Shown here piece after piece: positions 33,372 to 44,097 of a stretch of 64,000 nucleotides of DNA. Numbering within the stretch: the stretch's first letter is position 1; every line of letters starts with the position of its first letter. The translations under genes and the position numbers were made by a program. The stretch is from Gnetum montanum (Eukaryota; Streptophyta; Gnetopsida; Gnetales; Gnetaceae), in contig MNCI01018314.1 in assembly GCA_015680685.1 (NCBI GenBank), forward strand, positions 31,496 to 95,495. Direction: 5' to 3'. The notes below the pieces were generated by a model that did no database searches, was not told the origin of the DNA, and saw nothing but the letters and a program-made list of their open reading frames with translations.

Positions 33372-36300
33372 CTAGTCTCCAAAATCCTCTACATCATCAG
33401 CTCCTGTCCCACTAGGGCCAGCCTCATCACCACCATGTCCCTATTACAAAGAGAAAACAAAACAACAAAATGAGTAAATGCAAAAAAAAAGGTAAAAGAG
33501 ATAAAAAACACTAAAAAGAAATGATGACTGAAAGAAATAAAATAATGCAGGCAATAAAATACTCATAGGCGGGGAAGGCCTGAGATTAACCTCTAGGGGC
33601 CATAGAATCTCTTCTTTAGACATGCATGCCTAGTCCTTCCCAAGTTCAAGGTCGATGTTAGCCAAGGTTTTACCCTTGTCCACGGAAGACCAAGAGGGGC
33701 GCTCAAGAGAAAAAATACTAGTTGAAGCTTCCCTAGAGGTAGTGGTAATGGATCTCTCAGGAGACCCCTCCACTTCTGTATATTCAACAAACTTCTCATA
33801 GGAAGAGCGCAAACCTAACCCCTCCATGAGCATCTCCAACTAATGACGTTCCACTGATTCCTCTTTCAACCATTTTTTATATTGATGCTTATGATCTTTT
33901 TGATCCTAGTCCCATTTACACACTTTGGACGCGAAGGACTTCTAGTCATGGCACTTCCTATTCAACAGATCCATTTAGGCCCTCTGTTTGTCCAAATCCT
34001 AAATCACCCACACCTTGCTATTCAAGCTTGCCCAATAACGTGCATAGGTGATTTCAGATGTATGCTAGGTATTATCACCTACCAATCTAGTGGAAGCAAA
34101 ATCATAATAGACTTGCAAGTTGTTCCTCTCCTCTATCACCTTCGCCAGATTTTCTTGCAATGATTGACTTTTAAGCCATAACTCTTTAATCGAGCATCTA
34201 TAGGTCTAGAGAGACTTAGCATTTGAGACAACACAACCTGAAACCACATCATAAATTCTTCTTGGGATTTGCTCAATATCTTTGGATAATTCCAGGAGAC
34301 CATCAATATGGGTAGCCTCGAAAGGACTCCATTGAAGCTTCGCACCTACAAGTACAAACATTGCATATATATAAGCCAACCAAAGACCTCTAATAGATGC
34401 AAAAACACAATGAGCTTAGCTGCTTAGTATAAAGTACACATCTAATTCAGGATGAGCCTTTCTCAGATGAGAAACAACATCATCAATGATGCCAGTAACA
34501 AAGTCTATTTTATTGGGCATCTCAGGCCACGGCCTCAATGGATCAGTGGATCTTGAATCTACATGAGAAGGCATCTCAACTGGGGCCTCAAACTCCAACC
34601 CACCCACCTGAGATGAAGGTGCTTTAGGTACCTCAGCATCCATGTCTGATGTCAACAAAAGCCATGATAGTCAAAAAAATGTATAAAACTAAGAAGATAT
34701 GAAATGCAGATCAAACTAACAAGACTTACCAAGTGACCCTTTGCTGGTTAGCTCAGGCGGATCACCAAGGTGTAGAGACCCATCAAAGAAATCGTCAAAA
34801 ACACCTTTCTCCTCGCTTGAGTGCTTAAGAGCATCTAAAGCCTCAACAAGTATTGCTTCCATGGTACCCATCTCATCCTCTTCCCATAAGATGGGAATAG
34901 CTTCAATTGTCTCTTCCCTTGTATCCTCCTCTTCATCACACCCAGTGGTGACTGCTTCAGGTTCACCCATTAGAGCTAATCCTTTCCTTTCCCTCTTGGG
35001 GGTATCCTCTGTTAGCATCAAGAAATCTAAAGTTAGCATGACGTAATAGGCATACATGTTTAAGAAAATAAGTAAATTCAAGAGGTGAAAGCAAAAATAA
35101 TAAACTACTTACCCACTCTTGGCAAGGTGAATCAAATCTTCTTAGCCCTCGATGACCTTACCTTCATAGCAGGATCTCTCAGATGCTCACCTCTTCTCAC
35201 CTTAGCCTTGGCCTTCCCGACAGTCTCTTGGATCAAGCACTCAGCTCTCCTAATGCTTCTGTGCAGCGGGGCTGGATCCAATCCCAAGCTATCACACGAA
35301 TGGTGAGAACGACTGGCAGTGCCCCCTATTGTGATAGAGATTGACTCCTCAATGTCGTTAGGCAGATCTTGACATCTGGTGGTGTCAAATAGGTGATAGA
35401 TCCAAGGGCAAGAAAACTGTGAACAATCCCTTAACACATAATGGGTATTTCCATAGACCACTAAGAACTCAGCAAACCTATGGAGATAGCCCACAAAAAA
35501 GGCAAAGGTGAAGTGGGACCTAGCATCAACATTAGAGTGTAGCTTGATGATCTCTCCATGGAGACCCAATACAAGGAATTGTGCCCAATCGTAATGCATG
35601 CCAGTCTCTAAGAATGAATGCATAACATGTGCAGACTCCACCCCAAGACTTCTTGCTTGGGAAAGAAACTTAGGAAACACTCGAGCTCTAAAGAGTGGGT
35701 ACAGAAAGTTTACCTCTGCCAAGCAAGTATCGTCCTGCATGGCAAAGCCCTTAGGACCTCGTGGTACACCTAACCAGTCTTCAAGTCCCTTGATCACACG
35801 TCCCTCTCTAGTTCCCCTATCTACTACCACCTTAACACCATCTGCTGGCATGTTGAAAATATTGAAAAAGAATTTGGCGGTGAGGTGGAAAGACACCTTC
35901 ACTCCCCGAACCCATGTAGTAAAATAGGAGATGTCATCATTAAAAGATTCAACGATGGCAACCATCTTAGTCATGGGAACGTTGGGAGTCAAGGCAGTAA
36001 ACAAGTCCAGTAGGCCTACATGGGTAAGACGGTTGACGATTTTTTCAAGTGCCTTCTTGTGCAACCACCATTGTGACTCCTCTGTCTCTCCAAACTTCAT
36101 ATAGAGGGTAGCCTCAGTGTGCCTGGATAAGATAGTAACCTCATCAAGGGGAATGGTCTCTGTAGAAAAGACACTGGAGACATTGAGCCAAAATTAAGAA
36201 TACGATAAGAAATGATTTAACAAAAATGAAAATCAAGCCTGGAACATGATCATTTACCACTAGCAAATGGAGTAGGTACACTTGCTGCAGGATCAACCGT

Positions 36301-38550
36301 TTGAGAAAAAATGGGCCCATTAGGAGACCAATCCTCATGTAGCCAGCCGCGAACTTGACAATGTTCAAAGGCCCTAGAGAACTACCTAGGATAATTGAAA
36401 ATAGCATCCTTGTCCTGGCCTAGCACCGCAGCATGAAGTGTGGGGCCCATCATGAATGTCTCCAAGGCTTTGCAGGCTATGGCAAGTCCACTATCATCCT
36501 CATGCAATCCATGCTCAACAAAACAGGGCCTGCGAAAGAAAGGGTACTCACACATAAAAAATAATTATAACGCTAAGAGAACCAAAGTTAATACATGTAT
36601 AAAAGAGCATACTTGTCTACTTTGTATACTGTTCCAGGTGGATTTTGGAACAATGTATGTACACGGTAGGCTAGAAATAGTGTGCTAATGTTGTTGTAAT
36701 GGCTGCAAGATGGCAATCCCCACACACGAGTTAAAGAGTGTGTAGATCTAGGGCCTTCAGGAATGCCTCCCTCAACTGCATATAGCCCCTCTTCTATGTC
36801 AACAATGAAAGCTAACACACCTCGTGTTGAGCCAGGCAACATGGTTTCAACAATATCACGAGTCAACTGATTGCTCAAATGAGACCATATGACAATGCTG
36901 AAATTCTGCAAAATAAATGATAAAAAGGCACCAACATTTGGACGAAACCATATTACGTGCACCCCGATCCACATGTCATAACCGAACATATTCTATTCCA
37001 GAGGGTCAAACCAAGATAGCACACCAACAAGTTCAACCATAAGGAGAAAAGGCTTAGGCCCCCTGCATAGAGCCAAAACCTCAGGTAAGTAACTTAAAAC
37101 ATGAAAAACTCATAAACTAAAAATAGAATAAATAAATAAGAAAATAAAACCCAACAAGTAACTAACATACAACACGCACATAATTTCACCCCTTGGAACA
37201 AGAACTCCAATGCTTGTTTGGTGGATCTAACACTCAACGGGGAACATTGGGATCCACTAAGCAACATCGTTTAAAAGAAAATCTTTACAGAAAAAATCAC
37301 AATAATGGTTCAAGTTACCAAAAATCATCACATCTGCAAGTAGAAATCATCACATAGTTTATACTATTTTAAAATCTTGCAGCTCACACTGAGCATAAAA
37401 GGGAACTCACGAATGGAAAATCAATTGTGTTGCAACTGGAGATGGCGGTGATCTGTGATAAAGGTAGCTTACGCTGCAGCAGGGTAGCTCATGCTACAGG
37501 AAGGTAACTCATGTTATAGGGGGGTTGCTCACGTTGCAGAAGAAACTAGTAATGTAGTAATTGTAACCAAAGATAACAAGCTACACTGCAAGGTAGCCAC
37601 TGACGCTACCAACAGCAATTCACCACGCCAAAACAAACCCTCACACTATAACAAAGACAGTCCCTCATGCTACCCTTGTCCACAATCGTTTCACTTACCC
37701 CAGACAATTAGATATGGTAACCCACGACGAAAAGAGGAAAAACATTAAGTAATCACACTCCAAATTAGCAACACACGCTCTCACATCCTGTTTTGGAGGC
37801 CAGTAACTCATACTGAAGACGCAACCCTGCAACTAATGCATAAAAGAAAATAAACAGCCTTGCAACTAACACTGGAGGGACGGTCCTGCGATTCATGCTA
37901 TAGTAAACAATAATTCAAAACCCTGGTTCTCCCAACCCAAAACTTAGCCAACAATACCCAAAATGTGGCAGTCCCTGTAACTCACACTGCCTATGGGCAT
38001 GCCCCATGTTGCTCACACTAGCCCAAAACTAGTAGAAGGAATCAAGACAGTAGCCCCAAATTCAAAATGAAACAAAAATTCATCAAAACATAACCAAAAC
38101 CATATCAAAAATTCCACAAAGCTACACTAAAGCGTGATTGTTTTAGGGCCACTCACGCTGCAAGTTTTAGGGCCACTCACACTTCAAGTTTTAGGGCCAC
38201 TTATGCTACAAGTTTTAGGGTCACTCATGCTACAAGTTTGAATTAAAATAGAACACAAACACCTTGGAATGGAGGGAGAAAATACAATCACTCTCAACAC
38301 AACCAAAAATCACCCACAAACACCAAAAATCTTCGGCTTCCACAACTCACGCTGCCACTTTTTGACGTTACGCCACACAAAACAAAAAAGAATAGAAAAG
38401 GAGGGAAGGAATAAACTTGCATAGGGTTCCAACCCACAACGAAATCCTAGGCTGTGGAAGACGTTGGAGCAGTTCCTCACTCTCCTCTACAAATGCCAAG
38501 CTTTCCTACTTCTTCCCCTTTCCCCATTCCTACTTTCCCTTACCCTTCAT
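33372..38550 (-). pseudogene. Antisense, intron-containing gene between PR and RT (copy in C, best preserved)
   Basis: Exons (minus): 1, 38550-~38417 (LAFVEESEELLQRL); 2, 37062-36613 (VELVGVLSWFDPLE; LFQNPPGTVYKVDK); 3, 36529-36258; 4, 36159-35113 (open for about 342 codons; FFNIFNMPADGVKVVVDRG; FPKFLSQARSLGVESAHVM); 5, 35008-34730 (acidic; GDPPELTSKGSL); 6, 34645-34438; 7, 34345-33567 (coiled-coil-like; several stops); 8, 33440-33372 (acidic tail, DDVEDFGD, stop). Donors GTATGC, GTAAAT, GTAAGT, GTAAGT; acceptors CAG/TAG throughout. About 1,030 codons for exons 2-8. The exon 7 donor is ATGAGT (from GTGAGT?). Product unknown; no known catalytic motif seen. Confidence 0.85.
38140..38245 (+). 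repeat. 25-bp tandem repeat in antisense intron 1 (C)
   Basis: Four units of TTTTAGGGCCACTCACGCTG + CAAG. They combine the minisatellite word TTTTAGGGCC with the CTCACGCTG word typical of C's LTR. Confidence 0.85.
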
Positions 38551-38700
38551 CCTGCTCACGCTGTGTCTTCTTAGCCACCCACGTTTCTGGTTACTCACGC
38601 TGTGTGGGGTTTCTGGTTGCTCACACTATCTCACGCTGTGCAGTGGTCCTCTAAACTCATGCTATGTCCATTTACTTATGCTTATGCTACGTTTGGGGCC

Positions 38701-38708
38701 ATTTTATC
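38701..38708 (-). promoter_or_regulatory. TATA-like box of the antisense gene in C
   Basis: On the minus strand ACGGGATAAAATGGCCCC, about 153 bp before the proposed ATG at 38550; position and flanks parallel the TATA boxes of A and B. Confidence 0.5.
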
Positions 38709-38924
38709 CCGTTTGGTAACTACGTGGCACCCTAACCTATTTCCCTTTATTTATTTTCACTTTATTCTTGTGCTCTCAAAGTAATTACTTCTTTTTGTTC
38801 CTTTCGTGCATGTTTTATTAAGTTTTGCAAAATAACCCATGCATTTAGACAAAAAAAAAAGAAAACTCCAATAGTCACAAAAAATTATAATACTTGTATA
38901 TACTTGGAACATGACTGGCAAACA

Positions 38925-39020
38925 GCTCGGTATGATCTTAAACTACCACACATGGCCCGAGCAAGGCCTAAAACTGCCAAGCGTTTGTATAGGATGATAA
39001 ACTATTCACCGCATGCCTTT
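38925..39020 (+). repeat. Short minisatellite at the 5' side of the antisense gene (C)
   Basis: Three irregular units with TCTTAAACTACCACACATGG, GGCCTAAAACTGCC and GATGATAAACTATTCAC; counterpart of B 17920-18245. Confidence 0.65.
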
Positions 39021-39098
39021 GTTGCATTGAGATGTAAAAATTAACGTTACAAGAAATAGCAACTCACCCTTGCTCATGTGGCTCCTCGTTTAATTGGT

Positions 39099-39100
39099 AG
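39099..39100 (+). promoter_or_regulatory. Candidate sense-strand 3' splice acceptor before RT (C)
   Basis: CGTTTAATTGGTAG precedes GGGCAAACGCATGG and the RT linker; aligned with B 17781 and D 60167. Confidence 0.5.
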
Positions 39101-40330
39101 GGGCAAACGCATGGATAGCAAGTGTCTCTTTTCACCGTTGTCTATCAACAGACCACATGGGGTCATTCAACAAGAAGTCAATCTAGAATCCATTGATCTA
39201 GATTCATCATCAATTTATGATAATTTGGTGACATCCACTCAAGGAACATCAGACTACCTTGAGGATATGACTAAAACTTTAGACTTAGAAGCCGACAACA
39301 TCACTGAGGATCCCCTCGTCAAAGTCCCCATCACCATGTCTAGTGGCGAGGATAAAACATTAAAATTAAGTACTCTACTAAATCCACAAATTGCCAATGA
39401 CATTACACAAGTGCTGAAGAATAATATCAAAACATTTGCTTGGTTGTACACTGATATGCTAGGACTGGAACCTTGCATCATCCAGCATAACATCATCCTC
39501 GATGAAAAACTTAGACCGGTAAAGCAAAAGGCATGTAAGATTAGGCCTGAGGTAGCGTTGGTAGTTCGTAATGAAATCACGAAGTTCTATTAGACCAGTT
39601 TCATCCAAGTTGTTGATTATGCCGATTGGGTATCCAACATTTTTGTAGTCCCTAAGAAGAATGGCAGCATTCGCATATGTATTGACTTCTGTGATCTCAA
39701 GGTAGCCACTATAAAGGATGACTTCTCGCTACCCAGTATCGACCAACTCGTTGACTCAACCACTGGACATGCATTCTTATCCTTTATGGACAGATTCTCG
39801 AGACACAACCAAATCAGGATCAACCCAAAACACCAACTCAGAATGACCTTCGTGACACCTTGGGGCACGTTCTATTATATAATGATTTCATTCAGTCTCA
39901 AAAATGTGGGTGCCATATATCAACGGGACATGACATATATATTTAGTGATTACATGCTTGATTTGCTCAATGATTATGTAGACAACATCGCGGTCAAGTC
40001 CAAAACAACTGAACAACATGCAAAGCATTTAGACTTGGTACTCAAATGTTGTCTCAAATATGACCTTAGGCTTAATCCAAAGAAATGCGTCTTTGGGGTT
40101 AAGATGAGAAAAATGCTTAGCTTTGTAGTCTCTAAAATAGGTATATGAGTAGACCTCGATAAGGTTAAGGAAATAACTAGTATGCAACTACCTAGGAACC
40201 TTACCGAATTATGTGGTCAACAAGATAGACTGCAATTCATCAGATGCTTTATTGTGAAGCTAACTGATAAGCTGAAACCTATGCAGTATTTACTACGAAA
40301 GAACATCCATTTTCAATGGACTCAATAGTG
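39101..40330 (+). pseudogene. Reverse transcriptase domain and N-terminal linker of element C
   Basis: The linker contains LKLSTLLNPQIANDI and NIKTFAWLYTDMLGLEP. RT begins near 39590 with DWVSNIFVVPKKNGSIRICI and continues through DDFSLPSIDQLVD, SFMDRFSRHNQIRINP, TPWGTFYYIM and the polymerase box at about 39975-39990. The box reads YVDN, not YVDD: the second catalytic Asp is Asn (GAC to AAC), which should abolish polymerisation. Thumb-like block LQFIRCFIVKLTDKLKPMQ follows. Stops at about 39591 and 40146. Confidence 0.93.
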
Positions 40331-40389
40331 CCAAGAAGCCTTTGAAAACATAAAAATGGAGTTGGCTCAACTGCCAACAGTTCATCCCC

Positions 40390-40770
40390 CATAAAGCGAT
40401 AAACATTTTTACATCTACCTCGCGGCATCCGACACATCTGTTGCGTCCATGCTTTGCCAAAAATGAGAAGATGGAGTCGAGATCCCTATTTACTATTTAA
40501 GCCATGCCTTGGTTGCCCATGAACAATGATACAACAATGTGGAGAGATCATGCTTCACCCTTGTCTTTTCCTTGAAAAAGTGACGACATTACCTCTTCCG
40601 CAACCAAGTCAATATCGTTTCCAAAGATAATGTGCTTTGAACTATCACCAACAACATCTATGAATCAAGTAGGTTAGCTAGATGGAAGGTGATGATTGCA
40701 GAGTTTGACCTGCGTTATGTTGCTCAATCCTCTACTAAGGGTCAAGCAATAACCAATTAGTTGAACGCAT
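40390..40770 (+). pseudogene. First RNase H domain of element C
   Basis: Blocks HFYIYLAASDTSVASMLCQK, IPIYYLSHALVAHEQ, NNVERSCFTLVFSLKK, RHYLFRNQVNIVSKDNVL and SSRLARWKVMIAEFDLRYVA. Five or so stops, mostly at Trp or Gln codons, fit transition decay. Confidence 0.88.
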
Positions 40771-40829
40771 CACTGATACAAGATCAAGCAACAATCAACC
40801 TTGAATTCCCTGATGAAGATATTAACAGC

Positions 40830-41240
40830 ATAGATGTAGTGCCTGATAATTACGATGCAATCCTGTACTTTGACAGAGCATCCACCTCCCGAGTGGGAAG
40901 TGCTACAGCCTTCATAACATATCCCTCAAAAGAAATTTGCCCCTTTGCCTGACTAAAGTTCCCTTACACCAACAATGTGGTGGAGTACGAAGGTCTTCTT
41001 AGAGGTCTTAGAATGGTGCTAACTTCAAGAATCACACGTCTTGTAGTTTGAGGTGACTCATAGTTAGTAATCAATCAAGTCACAAAGATCTATGCATGCA
41101 AATCTCCACATCTGCAACCATACTGTGACTTGACCAAACACTTGCTAAAACAACTAATCAATGTAGATGTGCAACATATTCCTAGGAATGAAAATACCAT
41201 TGCTGATGCACTTGCCACACTAGCCTTGAACATGACACCT
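40830..41240 (+). pseudogene. Second (archaeal-type) RNase H domain of element C
   Basis: ILYFDRASTSRVGSATAFIT (the usual DGAS is DRAS), NNVVEYEGLLRGLRMVL, GDS-stop-LVINQVTKIYACK, and the end VQHIPRNENTIADALATLAL. It defines the Tat lineage. Confidence 0.9.
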
Positions 41241-41526
41241 GAGATGTTCCATGCGTTGCCTAGTTCTATAACAAATTGTGCCAAACCTATGACCAATGCT
41301 CTCGATGAAATACCCATAGCGTCTGTCAGTACTACACAACCAATAGAGTGGTACGATGACATAAAAGAGTACCTTCTACAAGGTGAACTGCCACAACAGC
41401 TGACGAGTGTTCAAAAAGACACGGTGCAAAAATGCTCTAGGAAATATTCATTAATAGGGGATACCTTGTGTCACAAGTCCTATGAAGGCATCCTGTTGAC
41501 CTATGTCAGTAGCATCGAAGGCCAAA

Positions 41527-42587
41527 TGATCATAGAATAGGCTCACAAAGGACTGTGCGGAGGGCATATAGCACCCAAAGAAATGGCAATGAAAATTAGA
41601 CATTTGGGCTATTACTCGCCACACATGAAGTACGATTGCTTCTCCAGGGTCAGGAAATGCAACATTTGCCAAAGGCACAGTAACCTAATACACGTACCAC
41701 CTAATGAGTTTCACATTGCACAAATCACATGGCCATTCCAAAAATAGGGATTAGACATCATTGGGCCAATAACACCACCATCTTCAGCGGGACACAACTT
41801 CATCATCACTACCACCGAATACTTCACAAAATGGGTAGAAGCCATTCTCCTTAGGAAAACCATGTCCAAACATGTTTACAACTTCATATTAGAAAACATC
41901 GTGACCTTCTTTGGTATCCCAATGACCATAGTCACCAATAATGGACCACATTTTAGCAGTACGGATACTAAAAGCTTCTGCGAAAGCCTAGGTATAAAAC
42001 ACTCATTTTTATCACCATATTAGCCATAGAGCAATGGTCAAATGAAATCTACGAATAAAAAAATCATCATGGTGCTCAAGAAAATGTTGAATCAAAGCAA
42101 GAGACGATGGCATGAGTAGTTAATCTATGCATTATGGGCATACCGAACAACGCATCGAACGTCCACAGGTAAAACACCATATAGCCTGGTATACAGATCT
42201 GAAGCTGTGTTACCTTTGGAGTTACAGGTTCCCTCGCTATGGATAACGCTCTCTAGTCTCCTTGATAAAAGCCAGAACAACAAACTGTGCATCGTTAACC
42301 TTGACTCGATGGAGGAAGAAAGGGTACAAGTGCTTGATTAGATCAAATGGTACCAAAGATAGCAACGACAACGTCATCAACATAATCCACATAAGTGACC
42401 AATCAAGGAAGGTGACCTAGTTCTCAAGGTGGTCTGCGAACACTCAAACAAATTCTCAGCCAACTAGGAAGGACCTTACTTAGTCACCAAAGCCTATGAT
42501 AATGGGGCATTCAAGCTCACCGACATGGACGGAAACGAATTGGACAATCCTACAAATCACATGTACTTAAAACCATTCTATGTCTAA
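41527..42587 (+). pseudogene. Integrase domain of element C, ends pol
   Basis: The zinc-binding N-terminus has HKGLCGGH and CNICQRH (41540-41680). The core has GLDIIGPI (first Asp kept), VTNNGPHFSS (second Asp to Asn) and NGQMKSTNKK (Glu to Lys), then RRWHE and YSLVYRSEAVLPLELQVPSL. The C-terminus reads GDLVLKV, GPYLVTKAYDNGAFKL and HMYLKPFYV, with TAA at 42585-42587. Two of three catalytic residues are lost, each by a G-to-A change. No chromodomain is evident. Confidence 0.92.
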
Positions 42588-42599
42588 TGATCTTAAGGT

Positions 42600-42915
42600 A
42601 CATAACTATCTTGGCATCACGACCTAAAACTGATACCACAGAACAATCTCGGAGCTATGACTTAAAACTAGCGCCACAGAACGTCCTGGCATCATGATGG
42701 TAAACTGACATCACAGAGCTTCATCTGACATGATACTAAACTGCCACACTTATCCACTAGAGTTCACTAAGACTATAAACTAGCTAGCCTCTCCATAGTC
42801 CACCACGACTATAAACTAGCATTGCACCGTCCGCTACGACGATAAACTGGAGACGTCCAAGGGATTATGACGTGAAACTAATCCACAACAGTCTGCTAAG
42901 ACTATAAAATGGTGA
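42600..42915 (+). repeat. 3' minisatellite of element C
   Basis: Seven to nine irregular units with GACTTAAAACTAGCGCCACA, GACTATAAACTAGC and TACGACGATAAACTGG; counterpart of A 1185-1465 in reverse orientation. Confidence 0.8.
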
Positions 42916-44081
42916 CATCATCATCAACCTCACGTCATTCAAAAAGGCATGCTTTTGCAATCGGTTCTACGTGCTCACCAAGGACCTTCCACATGATTTG
43001 TCACATAGATCAGGATGAAATTGTTGTTGTTCAAAATTTTGTTTGCCTTGAAACTTCACACGATGGCTCCATTCCATAGGCTCTATTCAAGTTTAAAGTG
43101 CTAAGCTAATTGAATCATTTGTATTTTTCTTACTCCCTTGGAGTGGTGTTTGCAGGATGACACACTTGAGGCATTCATGCATAGATGCATTCCATCGTGA
43201 TGACAAGGTATTGCATTCTTCCTGATGCTCGCAACTTGGTTAATCAATCCGTTCATAAGTACATTTCCAACTCTTGACTCATTTCCCATTCCTCATCATG
43301 ATCCTTTTACCCTAATCAATTATATTCCCTCCATACAATATTCATCCCAAAACTCTTGATGCACTGTTGTCCACTATGACTCCCTAAGCAATTGCAGCAG
43401 AAAACACAACGCACAGCACATGATACAAACGCAAAGCGCATGAGCATGAGTACATCACAAAAAGAAAGCTCCTTCAAAAGAAAAATAAAATAAAATAAAA
43501 TAAAAAATAAAAAAAAAAGAAAAAAAAAGAAAAAGAGAACAAAAAAGATCAAAGAGAAAAATACACGGGAAAGGTCTCCATGACCCCGTGGACATCATAG
43601 ACCAAAGATCATTGGCTCTTCTCATACAAGCCCCAGGCAAGAAGACAATTGTCTTGGGAAAACACTCATGACAAAAATGATCATGTGGCACATCATCGCG
43701 TGGTTTTGGCTATTTACAACGGGCCCCCTTTAAACATAACACAAGGGTTCCATTTCTCCAAAGAATGCACCGCCAGTGTCTCGGTTCTAAGTTTGTTGAA
43801 AACTTGGCTATTGACAAAGACTAATGACATGACTTGCTCATACAAGAGCACTCCTCTCCTATAATTCTAGCAACACTTAGAACCATCGATCATCTTTCAA
43901 TTTCCCCAGTCACAACCAATTCCCTCCTTTCCCTAAACTACATTTCCCTCAACCTAATGTAGTTTTGAGCATGGTGCGATGACATCCGGCCAAGGGCCAA
44001 TGGACAATGCTTGGTACTTGGTCATTCATGGTGTTTTGTACTTCTTTGTCGATGCCTCTCGGGTACATTCCTTTATACATC
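42916..44081. other. 3' region of element C, unlike A and B
   Basis: No homology seen to the A/B regions with the small antisense frame. It contains an A-rich AAAATA run at 43480-43545 and sequence mentioning no recognisable protein on either strand. Open frames here (43101-44240) are short and low-complexity. Confidence 0.5.
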
Positions 44082-44097
44082 AACAAAGAGGGGCCAA
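44082..44097 (+). other. Polypurine tract of element C
   Basis: AACAAAGAGGGGCCAA directly before the 3' LTR; identical to that of B although the LTRs differ. Confidence 0.9.

Noticed and set aside
35132-36100. A stand-alone 322-aa host gene on the minus strand
   Set aside because: Homologous exons with matching splice borders occur in A, B and D at the same element position, so it is exon 4 of the element-borne gene.
43316-43691. Hydrophobic Phe-rich frames suggesting membrane proteins
   Set aside because: They are translations of an A-rich/T-rich low-complexity run in the C 3' region, unsupported in any other copy.
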